Source: an uncultured Paracoccaceae bacterium (GTDB lineage Bacteria > Pseudomonadota > Alphaproteobacteria > Rhodobacterales > Rhodobacteraceae). From it: DNA of 59,367 nucleotides. The position numbers and the translations under genes were made by a program. The notes under the pieces are model-generated. The model searched no databases. It was not told the origin of the DNA and saw only the letters and a program-made list of their open reading frames with translations. Position 1 is the first letter of the stretch; every line of letters starts with the position of its first letter. The DNA lies in assembly GCA_938049225.1 (NCBI GenBank), contig CALICM010000047.1, positions 1 to 59,367 on the forward strand, written 5' to 3'. Below, piece by piece: positions 27,079 to 35,763 of the stretch.

Positions 27079-28004
27079 GCGGTCTCTCCGAACGTGTGGT
27101 CATAAGTGGCGTTCAGGCGATGCGCCAGATACTCGGCCCCCGTCACTGGCGGGTATTTCGCCGCCCCCGTGCCCGGCAGCGCCTCGATCACGCTATCGGG
27201 GTTTGGGTCGAGGAAGAAGGCCAGCGAAAAGCGTTCGGCTGGCGGTGGCAGCACCCGATGCGGGGTCGAGGCATAGATGTCGTTGGTCCATCGCATCAGC
27301 GCATCGGCGATATTGATGATAAACCCATCTTCGACCTGCGGCACATCAATCCAATCGGCACCACGCGGGCGCACCTGCAGCCCCGGCACGCCGTCTGTGG
27401 TCAGTAGGGTGATCGAGCCATAATCGGTATGCTCGCCCGCGCCGATCTCGCCCGGCGCACCGGTTGCGGGCGGATACCGTAGCAAGCGCAGGGTGGCCAA
27501 GGGTTGGTCCAGATGGCCGTCGAAATAGGCGGGCGGCAAACCCAGGTCGGTCGCGATGGCCTGGTGCAGCTCAACACCTAGCGCCAGGGCCGCGTCGAAC
27601 CAGGCGAGGACAGTGTTGCGAAACCCTGGCACTTGTGGCCAGACGTTGACCCCGCGAAACGGCTGCCCGGCCAGCACGCGCGGGTCGTCGGCGGGCAGAT
27701 CCAGCCCAATGTTGAACGCCTCTTTGCTGTCGGTGACGCCGCTGTGTTCGTCCAGAAACTCCTGCCCGATACGGCTGTAGCCCCGGTTGTGGGGCGAGTG
27801 CGCGATCGACAGCGCCTCCTTCGCCCCCATATCCAGGGCGAAGAAATCGGCGGCGGCTTGGAAGGTGCAGGCGCGCAGATCCGGGTCGATCCCGTGGCCG
27901 GTCAGCACAAAGAAGCCGGTGTCGCGGCAGGCCTTGCCAAGTGCTGCGACGAAACCCGCGCGGTCGCCTGTCCGAAACTCGTTGAAATCCAGAACCGGTA
28001 TCAT
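27075..28004 (-). CDS. 2-oxoglutarate/Fe(II)-dependent oxygenase, isopenicillin N synthase-like
   Basis: The 309-residue cytoplasmic dioxygenase has the iron triad His192-x-Asp194 (EHTDYGS) and His249 (PHRVLPP). The 2OG-anchoring RxS is Arg258/Ser260. The N-terminal DIOX_N region begins IPVLDF. Members hydroxylate or desaturate small molecules such as nucleobases, amino acids and hormones. I prefer ATG at 28004, 6 nt after AGGGGG, over an ATG two codons earlier that abuts it. It is the first gene of a two-gene unit with the creatininase and diverges from an EamA transporter. Confidence 0.88.
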   Translation of the reverse strand: MIPVLDFNEFRTGDRAGFVAALGKACRDTGFFVLTGHGIDPDLRACTFQAAADFFALDMGAKEALSIAHSPHNRGYSRIGQEFLDEHSGVTDSKEAFNIGLDLPADDPRVLAGQPFRGVNVWPQVPGFRNTVLAWFDAALALGVELHQAIATDLGLPPAYFDGHLDQPLATLRLLRYPPATGAPGEIGAGEHTDYGSITLLTTDGVPGLQVRPRGADWIDVPQVEDGFIINIADALMRWTNDIYASTPHRVLPPPAERFSLAFFLDPNPDSVIEALPGTGAAKYPPVTGAEYLAHRLNATYDHTFGETA

Positions 28005-28032
28005 CGCCATCCCCCTGTTGGACCCGCAAGAA

Positions 28033-28047
28033 ACAGGTCGCACCTGT
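28033..28047. promoter_or_regulatory. Dyad between divergent oxygenase and EamA genes
   Basis: ACAGGT-CGC-ACCTGT is a perfect inverted repeat with a 3-nt centre. It lies in the 69-nt gap separating two divergent starts, so one regulator bound here could control both directions. It is short and could be chance. Confidence 0.4.
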
Positions 28048-28073
28048 AACTCCCCAAAGCTAGCCTGCTACAC

Positions 28074-28997
28074 ATGAACACGTCCACCGCAATGTCCCCG
28101 CAAATGTCCGCCGCTGACTGGCTGCGTCTGATCCTGCTGTCCATCCTTTGGGGCGGGTCTTTTTTCTTCGTGGAACTGGCGGTCCGAGAGTTGCCTGTTT
28201 TTACCGTTGTTGTCGCCCGCGTCGCGCTGGCGGCGGTGATCCTGCAGGGGATCCTGCGGGCCATGGGGCAACGCCTGCCACGCGGCTGGGCGATCTGGGG
28301 CGCTTTTTTGGGCATGGGGCTGCTAAACAATGTGATCCCGTTCTCCCTCTTCTTTTGGGGTCAAACCCAGATCGCCTCCGGGCTGGCGGCAATCCTGAAT
28401 GCAACAACGCCGCTGTTTGGGGTTTTGGTGGCTCACTTTCTGACCACGGACGAGCGGCTGACACTCGCCAAAGGCAGCGGTGTTTTGGTGGGTTTTTTAG
28501 GCGTCGCAATGATGCTTGGTGGCGGTTGGTCCGGCGGCGCGCTGCTGGCACAACTGGCGTGTCTGGCGGCGGCCTTGTCGTATGGGTTCGCTGGTGTTTT
28601 CGGGCGGCGGTTTCGGCGCATGAAGGTCACTGCGATGCAATCAGCTACCGGTCAGGTCACGGCGTCAAGCCTGGTGATGATCCCCTTGATGTGCCTGGTG
28701 GATCAACCCTGGGCTTTGCCAATGCCCAGCGCTTTGACGCTGGCCGCGTTGGTCGGTCTGGCCGCACTGTCCACGGCACTGGCCTATGTATTGTATTTTC
28801 GCATCTTAGAGACCGCCGGGGCAAGCAATGTCCTGCTGGTGACCTTTTTGGTGCCAGTCAGTGCCTTGATCCTGGGCGTTGGTATATTGGGCGAGGTTTT
28901 GGAGGTGCACCATCTGATGGGCATGGCGCTGATCGGGCTGGGGTTAGCCGCGATCGACGGACGGCTGCTGCGTCGGTTCGCCCTGCGCCGCGCCTAA
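28074..28997 (+). CDS. DMT-superfamily (EamA) membrane transporter
   Basis: The 307-residue inner-membrane protein has ten predicted helices in two EamA repeats (about 15-145 and 160-295). It includes LSILWGGSFFFVELAV and GWSGGALLAQLACLAAALSYGFAG. Family members export amino acids, purines or other metabolites. It starts 69 nt from the divergent oxygenase gene, suggesting a link to that pathway. Its 3' end overlaps by 54 nt the convergent quinone-reductase gene, which is unusual but both frames look genuine. Confidence 0.9.
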   Translation: MNTSTAMSPQMSAADWLRLILLSILWGGSFFFVELAVRELPVFTVVVARVALAAVILQGILRAMGQRLPRGWAIWGAFLGMGLLNNVIPFSLFFWGQTQIASGLAAILNATTPLFGVLVAHFLTTDERLTLAKGSGVLVGFLGVAMMLGGGWSGGALLAQLACLAAALSYGFAGVFGRRFRRMKVTAMQSATGQVTASSLVMIPLMCLVDQPWALPMPSALTLAALVGLAALSTALAYVLYFRILETAGASNVLLVTFLVPVSALILGVGILGEVLEVHHLMGMALIGLGLAAIDGRLLRRFALRRA

Positions 28998-29597
28998 GGC
29001 CGTCGCGCCCCGCAGCAAACGATCCATGCCCCGATCCACGCGCCGCAGATGCGCGGCCCGGCTGGCCGGGGTCGACGTGTCCATCGCGTAATGCGCACAG
29101 AATACCCGGCGCAATCGCCGCGCGCACAGCAGACCCACACCCCACAACAGGGTCCGTCGCCCGGGCGAACCGATAAAAGTCGTTAGCCACCACGACGCAC
29201 CGCAGGTCGTGAAAACCCCCATCCGCTTGATATGTCGCAGCTTTGGGGTGATCGGCCCATTGGGGGGCAGGTTAAAGGCCACCCCCGGCAACATCACCCG
29301 ATCCAGCCAGCCTTTCAGCAGCGCGGGCAACCCATACCACCAAGTGGGATAGACAAAGATCAGTGTATCTGCGGCGTTGACCGCCGTGATGTGACGGGAT
29401 AGGTCCGCTTGGTCGGACGGTCCGGCATCATAGGCATGCCATTCCTCTGGAGCCAACTTGGGCGCGAAACCCTCGGCATAAAGATCGATCAGCGTCACTT
29501 GCGCGCCTGCGTCGCGCAACTTAGCCAAGACCACATCGCGCACGGCGGCGGTGTAGCTTTGGGGGCTGGGATGGCAATAGACGACCAGGGCATGCAT
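28944..29597 (-). CDS. NAD(P)H:quinone oxidoreductase-like flavodoxin-fold protein (copy 1)
   Basis: The ~217-residue protein has the flavodoxin-like fold of the NQO/MdaB family. It opens HALVVYCHPSPQSYTAAV (FMN/FAD phosphate loop), followed by TLIFVYPTWWYGLPALLKGWLDRV. The C-terminal ~40 residues are Arg-rich and overlap the end of the EamA gene on the other strand. It is the last gene of the seven-gene minus-strand operon. ATG 29597 shares one base with the previous stop; a GTG one codon upstream would give 4 nt overlap. It may reduce a quinone, an imine or a flavin partner. Confidence 0.82.
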   Translation of the reverse strand: MHALVVYCHPSPQSYTAAVRDVVLAKLRDAGAQVTLIDLYAEGFAPKLAPEEWHAYDAGPSDQADLSRHITAVNAADTLIFVYPTWWYGLPALLKGWLDRVMLPGVAFNLPPNGPITPKLRHIKRMGVFTTCGASWWLTTFIGSPGRRTLLWGVGLLCARRLRRVFCAHYAMDTSTPASRAAHLRRVDRGMDRLLRGATALGAAQGEPTQQPSVDRG

Positions 29598-30181
29598 CAC
29601 AGGACCGCCATCTGCGCTTCAACCCGGGCCAGAAAGGCGGTTCGTTTCGCGTCATCCGCGTTGTTCATCCCATAGAGCGCCAGATAGCGGCACCGGGCAA
29701 GCGGATGCACCAGCGCCCGCAGATGCCGCATGACCGAGCGTTTGGGCGGGTTGCCAGTCAACGTCGCACGCTTCCAGTCGCCGCCGTAGGTCGTCACAGC
29801 GGCCAGTTTACGCACGTGGCGCAGGTTCCCGGCCAGCTGGCCGTTTTCAATGGTGAAGGAGACGCCCGGCAGGAACACACGGTCCAAGAAGCCCTTGAGG
29901 ATCGCGGGATAGCCGAAGTTCCAAACCGGAAAGACCAGGATTAATGCCTCGGCCTGTTTCACCCGCGCCACATAGTCGGCCACGGCGTCGGTGTTGGTAG
30001 CTTGGTCGTGATAGCCGCGCCGTTCTGCTTGGGTCAGCACCGGGTTAAAGTTTTCCGAATAAAGATCACAGTTGTCCACCTGCCAGCCACGTTCGGTCAG
30101 CGTATCGACCACGGTCTGGTGCAGCGCCGCCGAAAAGCTTTCGGGGCAAGGATGGGCATAGAGCACAAGCGCTCGGGTCAT
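29597..30181 (-). CDS. NAD(P)H:quinone oxidoreductase-like flavodoxin-fold protein (copy 2)
   Basis: The 194-residue paralogue of the adjacent downstream gene starts TRALVLYAHPCPESFSAAL and keeps the LILVFPVWNFGYPAILKGFLDRV motif and TTYGGDW loop. It overlaps the FAD-oxidase gene by 4 nt (ATGA) and abuts the next copy. Two tandem but clearly diverged copies suggest a heterodimer or two successive reductions. ATG 30181 is chosen over an upstream extension lying inside the oxidase gene. Confidence 0.84.
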   Translation of the reverse strand: MTRALVLYAHPCPESFSAALHQTVVDTLTERGWQVDNCDLYSENFNPVLTQAERRGYHDQATNTDAVADYVARVKQAEALILVFPVWNFGYPAILKGFLDRVFLPGVSFTIENGQLAGNLRHVRKLAAVTTYGGDWKRATLTGNPPKRSVMRHLRALVHPLARCRYLALYGMNNADDAKRTAFLARVEAQMAVL

Positions 30182-31578
30182 TCGGCTGCCAGAATACCGG
30201 GGTAGCTGTACATTTCCTTGAACCCCCAATTGGGGTCGTCCCAGGCGATCATCTTACCAGGGTTCAGCAGGCCTTTCGGATCAGCCTCGCGTTTGAAGGC
30301 CAATTGCCGGTCGTCCACGGTCTGGCGTCCGCCCTCCTCCAAAGTGTAGCGATGCGGGTTGAAGATCATCGCCCCCGCCTCTTCATGGATGCGGATGATT
30401 TCGTCCAGACGCTCTTCGGTGGTGAATTTGACCAGGCTGAGGCCCGCAAACATCACCTTGCCGCCCTCTTTGAGCACTTCGAGGTGCTGCAGCACCTCGG
30501 GGCTGAATTCGTCGCGCATCTTGGCGATCAGCTCTTTGTGTTGCGGATAGCCATAGCGCACTTGCAGATAGGTGATGCTGGGGTCCACTTTCAGGGCGCG
30601 CAGGGTCGTGTGGTTCCAGCCATATTCGAACATAGGGCCGGGGTGGCGCGCCCAGTCGTGATCGTCGTTGCGATAGATCAGCCGCGCTGTCGGACGACGG
30701 CCCAGAAAGGTGAGAAATCCATCCATCGACTGCGGCGCCACCATCAAGCCCAACAAATGCGTGCCGGGTTCGACATAGGGTTTCACCCGTTGGAAATAGT
30801 CATGCGCCACGGGCGCCTCGAAGACGGTTGCCAGCTTGATCAAGATCCCGTCCTGGTTCGCCAGGTCCTCGGCAAACTGCACCGCATCCATGAAATCATC
30901 GGTGGCCACGAACATCTCGACCCAATCATAAGCTGGGGCCAGGGGCATCTCGATTTCGGTGATGATCCCGTTGGTGCCATAGGCATGGCTGACGCGGGCC
31001 AATTCCTCGCCCCGGAATTCCAGCACGCGTGGCTCGGCCTCCATGGTCACGACGCGCAGGCGGATGATATTGCCGAGATCCCTGAGCGAACCCCAAGTGC
31101 ACGACCCCACACCGCCCGAGCCACCTGCGATGAAGCCGCCGATGGTGGCCGTGGCCCAGGTCGAAGAGAACATGCGGATCTCTTGCCCGGACTGCTCTTT
31201 GCACTGCGCATCCAGATCTTTCAGCAGACAGCCGGGTTCGACGATGACGCGGCCCGGATGCACCTCTTTCACCGCCGCCATGTTCTTCATGTGCAAGATA
31301 CAGCCGCCCGCCAGCGGCATCGCCTGGCCGTAGTTGCCAGTCCCTGCCCCGCGGGTGGTGACCGGCACGTTATGCGCGTAGCAAGTTTTCAAAACCTCGA
31401 TCACCTCGGCCTCGGACCGTGGGGCGACGACGAAATCGCCGACCAGGTGGTCCAGCCGATCCTTGAGCACGGGTGAATACCAAAAGAAATCCCGGCTTTT
31501 CGCCTTGAGCGAGTTGGGGTTCTCGTCAATCTCAAGATGCGACAGGGCGGCTTTGGCGGCGGCGATATCGGCGGTCAT
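30178..31578 (-). CDS. FAD-binding oxidase/dehydrogenase (GlcD/VAO family)
   Basis: The 466-residue flavoprotein has a PCMH-type FAD domain. FVVAPRSEAEVIEVLKTCY and VTTRGAGTGNYGQAMPLAGGCILHM bind the pyrophosphate, and SSTWATATIGGFIAGGSGGVGS is a second FAD segment. The C-terminal substrate cap ends KREADPKGLLNPGKMI, the usual GlcD-type tail. Such enzymes oxidise 2-hydroxy acids, alcohols or amines. It is coupled by 4-nt overlaps to the amidohydrolase before it and the quinone reductase after it, implying a shared pathway. Confidence 0.88.
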   Translation of the reverse strand: MTADIAAAKAALSHLEIDENPNSLKAKSRDFFWYSPVLKDRLDHLVGDFVVAPRSEAEVIEVLKTCYAHNVPVTTRGAGTGNYGQAMPLAGGCILHMKNMAAVKEVHPGRVIVEPGCLLKDLDAQCKEQSGQEIRMFSSTWATATIGGFIAGGSGGVGSCTWGSLRDLGNIIRLRVVTMEAEPRVLEFRGEELARVSHAYGTNGIITEIEMPLAPAYDWVEMFVATDDFMDAVQFAEDLANQDGILIKLATVFEAPVAHDYFQRVKPYVEPGTHLLGLMVAPQSMDGFLTFLGRRPTARLIYRNDDHDWARHPGPMFEYGWNHTTLRALKVDPSITYLQVRYGYPQHKELIAKMRDEFSPEVLQHLEVLKEGGKVMFAGLSLVKFTTEERLDEIIRIHEEAGAMIFNPHRYTLEEGGRQTVDDRQLAFKREADPKGLLNPGKMIAWDDPNWGFKEMYSYPGILAAE

Positions 31579-32846
31579 GCGGGCTCCATCAAATCATCAA
31601 GCTCGTGGTATTGTGGCAGCGTGCGGTCGATCTGCTGTCCGTTGCGGATCACCACCCGGTCGGATTGCGGGCGGGCAAGCAGTTCGGTCCAACTGCGGGC
31701 ATTGTACAGCACAAAGTTTGCGGGGCCACATGGCGGATTGGCGGGGCCAAAACCACAGATATCCGCTGGGGTCATGTTGAAGGCCAACGGCCACTCACCG
31801 TGGCTGTGATCCAGATGGCCGATCCGCGTCGCTTCGCGCATCACCTCCAGCATGTCCAGATCGCCATAGGCATAGAACGGGTCACGTGTATTATCGCTGG
31901 CAAAGGCCACGGGGATGCCACGCGCCACCATCTCGTGCACCATGGTGATGCCGCGAAACCGGGGCGTGCGGTCGGGTTGGCGGTCTTGCAGATAAAGGTT
32001 GCACATCGGCAGGCTGACGACCGAGATCCCGGCCTCGGCCACCAGATCCAGGGTTTTGTATGACACCTCCGGATCCTGCGTGGACAGCGAGCAGCAGTGG
32101 CCGACGGTCACAGGCGCCTCGAACCCGCGTTTCAGGGCGACCTCGGCAATCGCATGCAGAGCCGTCGAGGTCGGATCCAGCGTTTCGTCCACATGAAAAT
32201 CCAACGGCAGATCGCGGGCCTCGGCCATCTCGAATACGATGTTCAACCGCTCCATCAGATCGTCGACCGGATAAGCCACCGCGCCCAAGACCCCGCTATA
32301 CCGCTGCACCAGATCGGCAGTATGGGCATAGGGCCCCTCGCGGTCCACGTTCTCGATCGCCACCAAGCAGGCGGCTTGCAACGCGATCCGCCCGGCCCAT
32401 TCCGTGCGCAATTCATCAAATACGGGCCACGAGATATCATCCTGCGGCGGTATGCTGTCCAGATGCGTGCGGATCGCCCATGTGCCATGCGCCCAGGCGC
32501 ATTTCAGGGAAAACTCCATGCGCCGCCGCACATCATTCGCATGCCAGTGCGCAGTGCGATCCGCGCCGACAGTGGTCAGCGCCCCCATGAAAGTACCATC
32601 GGGGTTGGGTGAGCGCGCCCAAATGTGCCCCTTGTCCAGATGCGTATGCATATCGACCCCGCACGGCAGGACGATCACGCCGCGCAGGTCAATCGCCTGC
32701 TCGGACGGTTCTTCCGTCAGCACACCGTCTTTCAGCGACAAGGGGGTTTCCACGAACCCCGGCACGTTGGTCCCGTGATAGCAGGCCGGCGTCACCACAT
32801 TTGTCAGGGTGAAATGCCCCGACGTTGGCAGCTTCACAAAATCCAT
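31575..32846 (-). CDS. Cytosine-deaminase-like amidohydrolase
   Basis: The 423-residue metal-dependent hydrolase has the CodA layout: metal-site MHTHLDKGHIW (His-x-His), the LDFHVDET loop, VGHCCSL and a late Asp (FASDNTRDPF). Known members deaminate cytosine, isoguanine, creatinine or s-triazine side chains. Activity on an N-heterocycle is therefore likely, but the substrate is not determined. It sits between the ABC permease (3-nt gap) and the FAD oxidase (4-nt overlap). Confidence 0.9.
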   Translation of the reverse strand: MDFVKLPTSGHFTLTNVVTPACYHGTNVPGFVETPLSLKDGVLTEEPSEQAIDLRGVIVLPCGVDMHTHLDKGHIWARSPNPDGTFMGALTTVGADRTAHWHANDVRRRMEFSLKCAWAHGTWAIRTHLDSIPPQDDISWPVFDELRTEWAGRIALQAACLVAIENVDREGPYAHTADLVQRYSGVLGAVAYPVDDLMERLNIVFEMAEARDLPLDFHVDETLDPTSTALHAIAEVALKRGFEAPVTVGHCCSLSTQDPEVSYKTLDLVAEAGISVVSLPMCNLYLQDRQPDRTPRFRGITMVHEMVARGIPVAFASDNTRDPFYAYGDLDMLEVMREATRIGHLDHSHGEWPLAFNMTPADICGFGPANPPCGPANFVLYNARSWTELLARPQSDRVVIRNGQQIDRTLPQYHELDDLMEPA

Positions 32847-32849
32847 GCG

Positions 32850-33710
32850 TCAAACGTCCCGTTTAATCGCACTCTCGTGCCATTTGCGCAGCAACAGGTG
32901 GCTGATCAGGCTGGTGCAGGCGAAAATCACGATCCCAAGGCCCGAGATCAGCAGTAAAGCCGCGTAGAGCCGCCCGAAATTGAACCGATAGCTGGCCTCG
33001 AGCAGGGTCGAGGCCAGGCCCAAGCCGGTGCCAGCACGGCCAATTACAAACTCGGCCACCACCGCGCCGATCAAGGCAAGGCCACCCGCGATTTTCAAGC
33101 CGCCCAGGAAAAATGGCAATGCGGCAGGCCCTTGCAGATACCGCAAACGCTGCCACCGGCTGGCGCCGTAGATGCTGAACAGGTCCTGCAGATTATGATC
33201 GGCGCTCTTCAGACCAATCGTGGTGTTCGACAGGATGGGGAAGAAGGCCACGATCCAAGCGCACAGCAAAGCCGCGACAAAGGCACTGTCGACATAGATC
33301 TGCAACAGCGGTGCCACGGCGATCACCGGGGTGACCTGCAGGATAACCGCATAAGGAAAGAACGACATCTCGGCCCATTTCGACTGGGTGAAGAGCACCG
33401 CTAAGGCGACCCCGCCAATCACCGCCATGGCCAGCGCCAGTAGGGTCAGGCGGGTCGTGATCATCATCGCGGACCATAGCAGCCCCCAATCCTCGACCGC
33501 CTGCTGCGCCACCAGCAAGGGCCCGGGCAAGATGTAGTGGGGCACTTCGCCAATCGTGACATACAGATGCCAGGCCAAGATGCTCAGCACCATCACCAGC
33601 GAGGGGAGCGTCCATTTCGCGACGCGATTGATTTGGGCCTGGCGTTGGCGGACAGCCTCTTCGGCATCCATTGCGGGCGCGGCCACAGGGGCCGGATCAG
33701 CGATGGTCAT
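32850..33710 (-). CDS. ABC transporter permease (SsuC/TauC/ThiX type)
   Basis: The 286-residue inner-membrane subunit has six helices. Its EAA-type loop (LQDLFSIYGASRWQRLRYLQGPAALPFFLGGLKIAGGLAL) is typical of taurine, sulfonate and pyrimidine importers. It overlaps the ATPase gene by 4 nt. The N-terminal ~30 residues are polar and carry no domain I recognise. Confidence 0.92.
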   Translation of the reverse strand: MTIADPAPVAAPAMDAEEAVRQRQAQINRVAKWTLPSLVMVLSILAWHLYVTIGEVPHYILPGPLLVAQQAVEDWGLLWSAMMITTRLTLLALAMAVIGGVALAVLFTQSKWAEMSFFPYAVILQVTPVIAVAPLLQIYVDSAFVAALLCAWIVAFFPILSNTTIGLKSADHNLQDLFSIYGASRWQRLRYLQGPAALPFFLGGLKIAGGLALIGAVVAEFVIGRAGTGLGLASTLLEASYRFNFGRLYAALLLISGLGIVIFACTSLISHLLLRKWHESAIKRDV

Positions 33711-34501
33711 GCGGCCTCTCCCATTGCCTCGTGCAGCGCGTCCGAAGCCGCGCGGGTGTGCCCCGCATATTCGGCCGAGGTGCGAAATGCTTCATCCCGC
33801 GGATATGGCGCGTCAACCTGAACTTCGCGGATCACGCGACCGGGGCGGGCGGCCATGATGACGATGCGGTCAGACAAGAAAACGCTTTCGAAAACAGAAT
33901 GGGTCACGAAGATCACCGTGCAGCCAATTTTCGCTTTCATCTCAAGCAGGTCGTTGTTCAACTTAAAGCGCGTGATCTCGTCCAGCGCGGCAAAGGGCTC
34001 GTCCATCAAGATCAGCTTGGGATGGGTCACCATCGCCCGCGCGATCGACACGCGCATCTTCATTCCGCCTGACAACTCGCGCGGATAGGCCTCGGCGAAA
34101 TTCTCAAGCCCCACCAACCGCAGTGTATCGTGTATGTCATCGCGCACAGAGGCCTTTGACGCGCCCTTCAGGCGCATCGGCAACCACACGTTATCCTCGA
34201 CCGTCGCCCAAGGCATCAGCGTGGGTTCCTGGAACACAACGCCCAATTGATCCGCCCCCTGCCCGTCCGCCCAGGCGATCCGGCCCCGTGTGGGGTGCGA
34301 CAGACCAGCGATCAGGCGCAGCGCGGTGGACTTACCGCAGCCCGAAGGGCCCAGCAGAGACACGAAATCCCCCGCGCGCACATCCAGTGACATGTTGCGC
34401 AGCGCGACCACATCGCCCGCGAACACCTTGTCCACCGATTGCAGCGACATCAGCGGCGCGCGGGCGCTCAGGCGCGCGGCCAAATCCCCATTAGACGTCA
34501 T
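33707..34501 (-). CDS. ABC transporter ATP-binding protein (SsuB/TauB/ThiZ type)
   Basis: The 264-residue ATPase powers the permease encoded next. Walker A is GPSGCGKST, the Q-loop FQEPTLMPWATVEDNV, the signature LSGGMKMRVSIARAM, Walker B LILMDEPFAALDE and the H-loop VTHSVFES. The gene lies 54 nt after the binding-protein gene. A GC-rich imperfect repeat in that gap may be an attenuating hairpin. Confidence 0.94.
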   Translation of the reverse strand: MTSNGDLAARLSARAPLMSLQSVDKVFAGDVVALRNMSLDVRAGDFVSLLGPSGCGKSTALRLIAGLSHPTRGRIAWADGQGADQLGVVFQEPTLMPWATVEDNVWLPMRLKGASKASVRDDIHDTLRLVGLENFAEAYPRELSGGMKMRVSIARAMVTHPKLILMDEPFAALDEITRFKLNNDLLEMKAKIGCTVIFVTHSVFESVFLSDRIVIMAARPGRVIREVQVDAPYPRDEAFRTSAEYAGHTRAASDALHEAMGEAA

Positions 34502-34555
34502 AAGTTCCCCTCAGACCCAGGGCACCAGGCCGGTGCCCTGGGCATTGCCCGTCAC

Positions 34556-35551
34556 TCAGTTCTTCAGATCCATGCCGACACCTTTGCCGGTGAAGCTGGT
34601 GTCGAACGCGCCTTGATAATCCAGCCCCTCGGCGGTGACACCCGCCGCGACCATCTTATCATAAAAGGCCGCGACCTTTTCTTCGGTCAAAACGCCGATC
34701 CCCTTGGATTCGGCATCCCCTGAATCGACGATACCGTTCTCAAGCATCTTCTCAATCGCGAAGGCAATTTTGTCATCCGTCATCTCGGGATTGGCTTCCT
34801 TGATCAGCGCATTCGCCGCGGCGTTGTCGCCATACAAATAGTTGTACCAACCCTTGATCGAGGCATCGACAAAGCATTCCACCGCCTCGGGGCGGGTGGC
34901 GATGGTATCGGCCATCGTCTCGATCGTCGTGGCATAGGTCGAATAGCCTGCATCGGCGATCAGGAAGATATCGGGCTTAAAGCCACCTTCTTTTTCAATA
35001 AGATACGGCTCCGAGCTCAAGTAACCCTGCATGCCCAATTCGGCGTCCGCCAGGAACGGCGCGGGGTTAAAGGTATAGGGCTGACGCTGCTCTTCGGTAA
35101 AACCATGGGCGGCAATCATCCATTGGTAATAGGACTGGTAGCCGTTATCGCCGATCAGCAGGGTCAGATCCTTCAGATCTTCCCAACTGCTGGCCACGCC
35201 TGGGTGCGTTACGATCACCTGCGGGTGTTTTTGAAAGATCGCCGCGACCGCGACAACCGGAACACCTTCTTCGGCCGCAGAAAACGCCTGCAGCAAGTCA
35301 CCGCCCATGTGGAAGTCGATCCGGCCCGCCAGCATCAGCGCCCGGTTGTTCACCTGCGGCCCGCCCGGCTGGATCGAAACATCAAGGCCGCACTCGGCGT
35401 AAGTGCCGTCAGCCACGGATTGGTAAAACCCACCATGTTCGGCCTGGGCGACCCAGTTGGTGCCAAAGACGACCTTCTCCTGCGCGGTCGCGCCGCCGGC
35501 CAAGGCGACCAAAGCGCCCGTAGCCAGGGTGACAAAAAGACTGCGTTTCAT
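34556..35551 (-). CDS. ABC transporter substrate-binding protein (NMT1/THI5-like)
   Basis: The 331-residue periplasmic protein has a clear signal peptide (MKRSLFVTLATGALVALAGGATA). The mature N-terminus VFGTNWVAQAEHGGFYQSVADGTY and PGGPQVNNR are hallmarks of the THI5-like group, whose studied relatives bind thiamin-pyrimidine (HMP) or related heterocycles. ATG 35551 follows GGAGG by 6 nt. It heads the seven-gene operon, so the operon's cargo is probably a pyrimidine-like or other N-heterocyclic compound. Confidence 0.92.
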   Translation of the reverse strand: MKRSLFVTLATGALVALAGGATAQEKVVFGTNWVAQAEHGGFYQSVADGTYAECGLDVSIQPGGPQVNNRALMLAGRIDFHMGGDLLQAFSAAEEGVPVVAVAAIFQKHPQVIVTHPGVASSWEDLKDLTLLIGDNGYQSYYQWMIAAHGFTEEQRQPYTFNPAPFLADAELGMQGYLSSEPYLIEKEGGFKPDIFLIADAGYSTYATTIETMADTIATRPEAVECFVDASIKGWYNYLYGDNAAANALIKEANPEMTDDKIAFAIEKMLENGIVDSGDAESKGIGVLTEEKVAAFYDKMVAAGVTAEGLDYQGAFDTSFTGKGVGMDLKN

Positions 35552-35763
35552 AGTTAACCTCCACATGTTATCCCTGGCCGTGAGCATAGGCCCCGTTCTG
35601 GTTTGGACAAGATTTTCGCAGTTCGGGGGGAATGTAAATCACAACCGCCCAAAATTTGATCATTTTTGCCAAAGCTTGCGCGGATCAAGGGCAGCACCGG
35701 TTTCCTGGTTGCACCGCCCCTGGGCCCTGCGTCAGTGTGAATGAACTCAGAACCGGAGATTTG

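Noticed and set aside
30304-31476. 390-codon plus-strand open frame
   Set aside because: It is antisense to the FAD oxidase, with no domain and no ribosome site.
35655-35680. TTGATCATTTTTG considered as an FNR box
   Set aside because: The right half-site ATCAA is missing at the required spacing.
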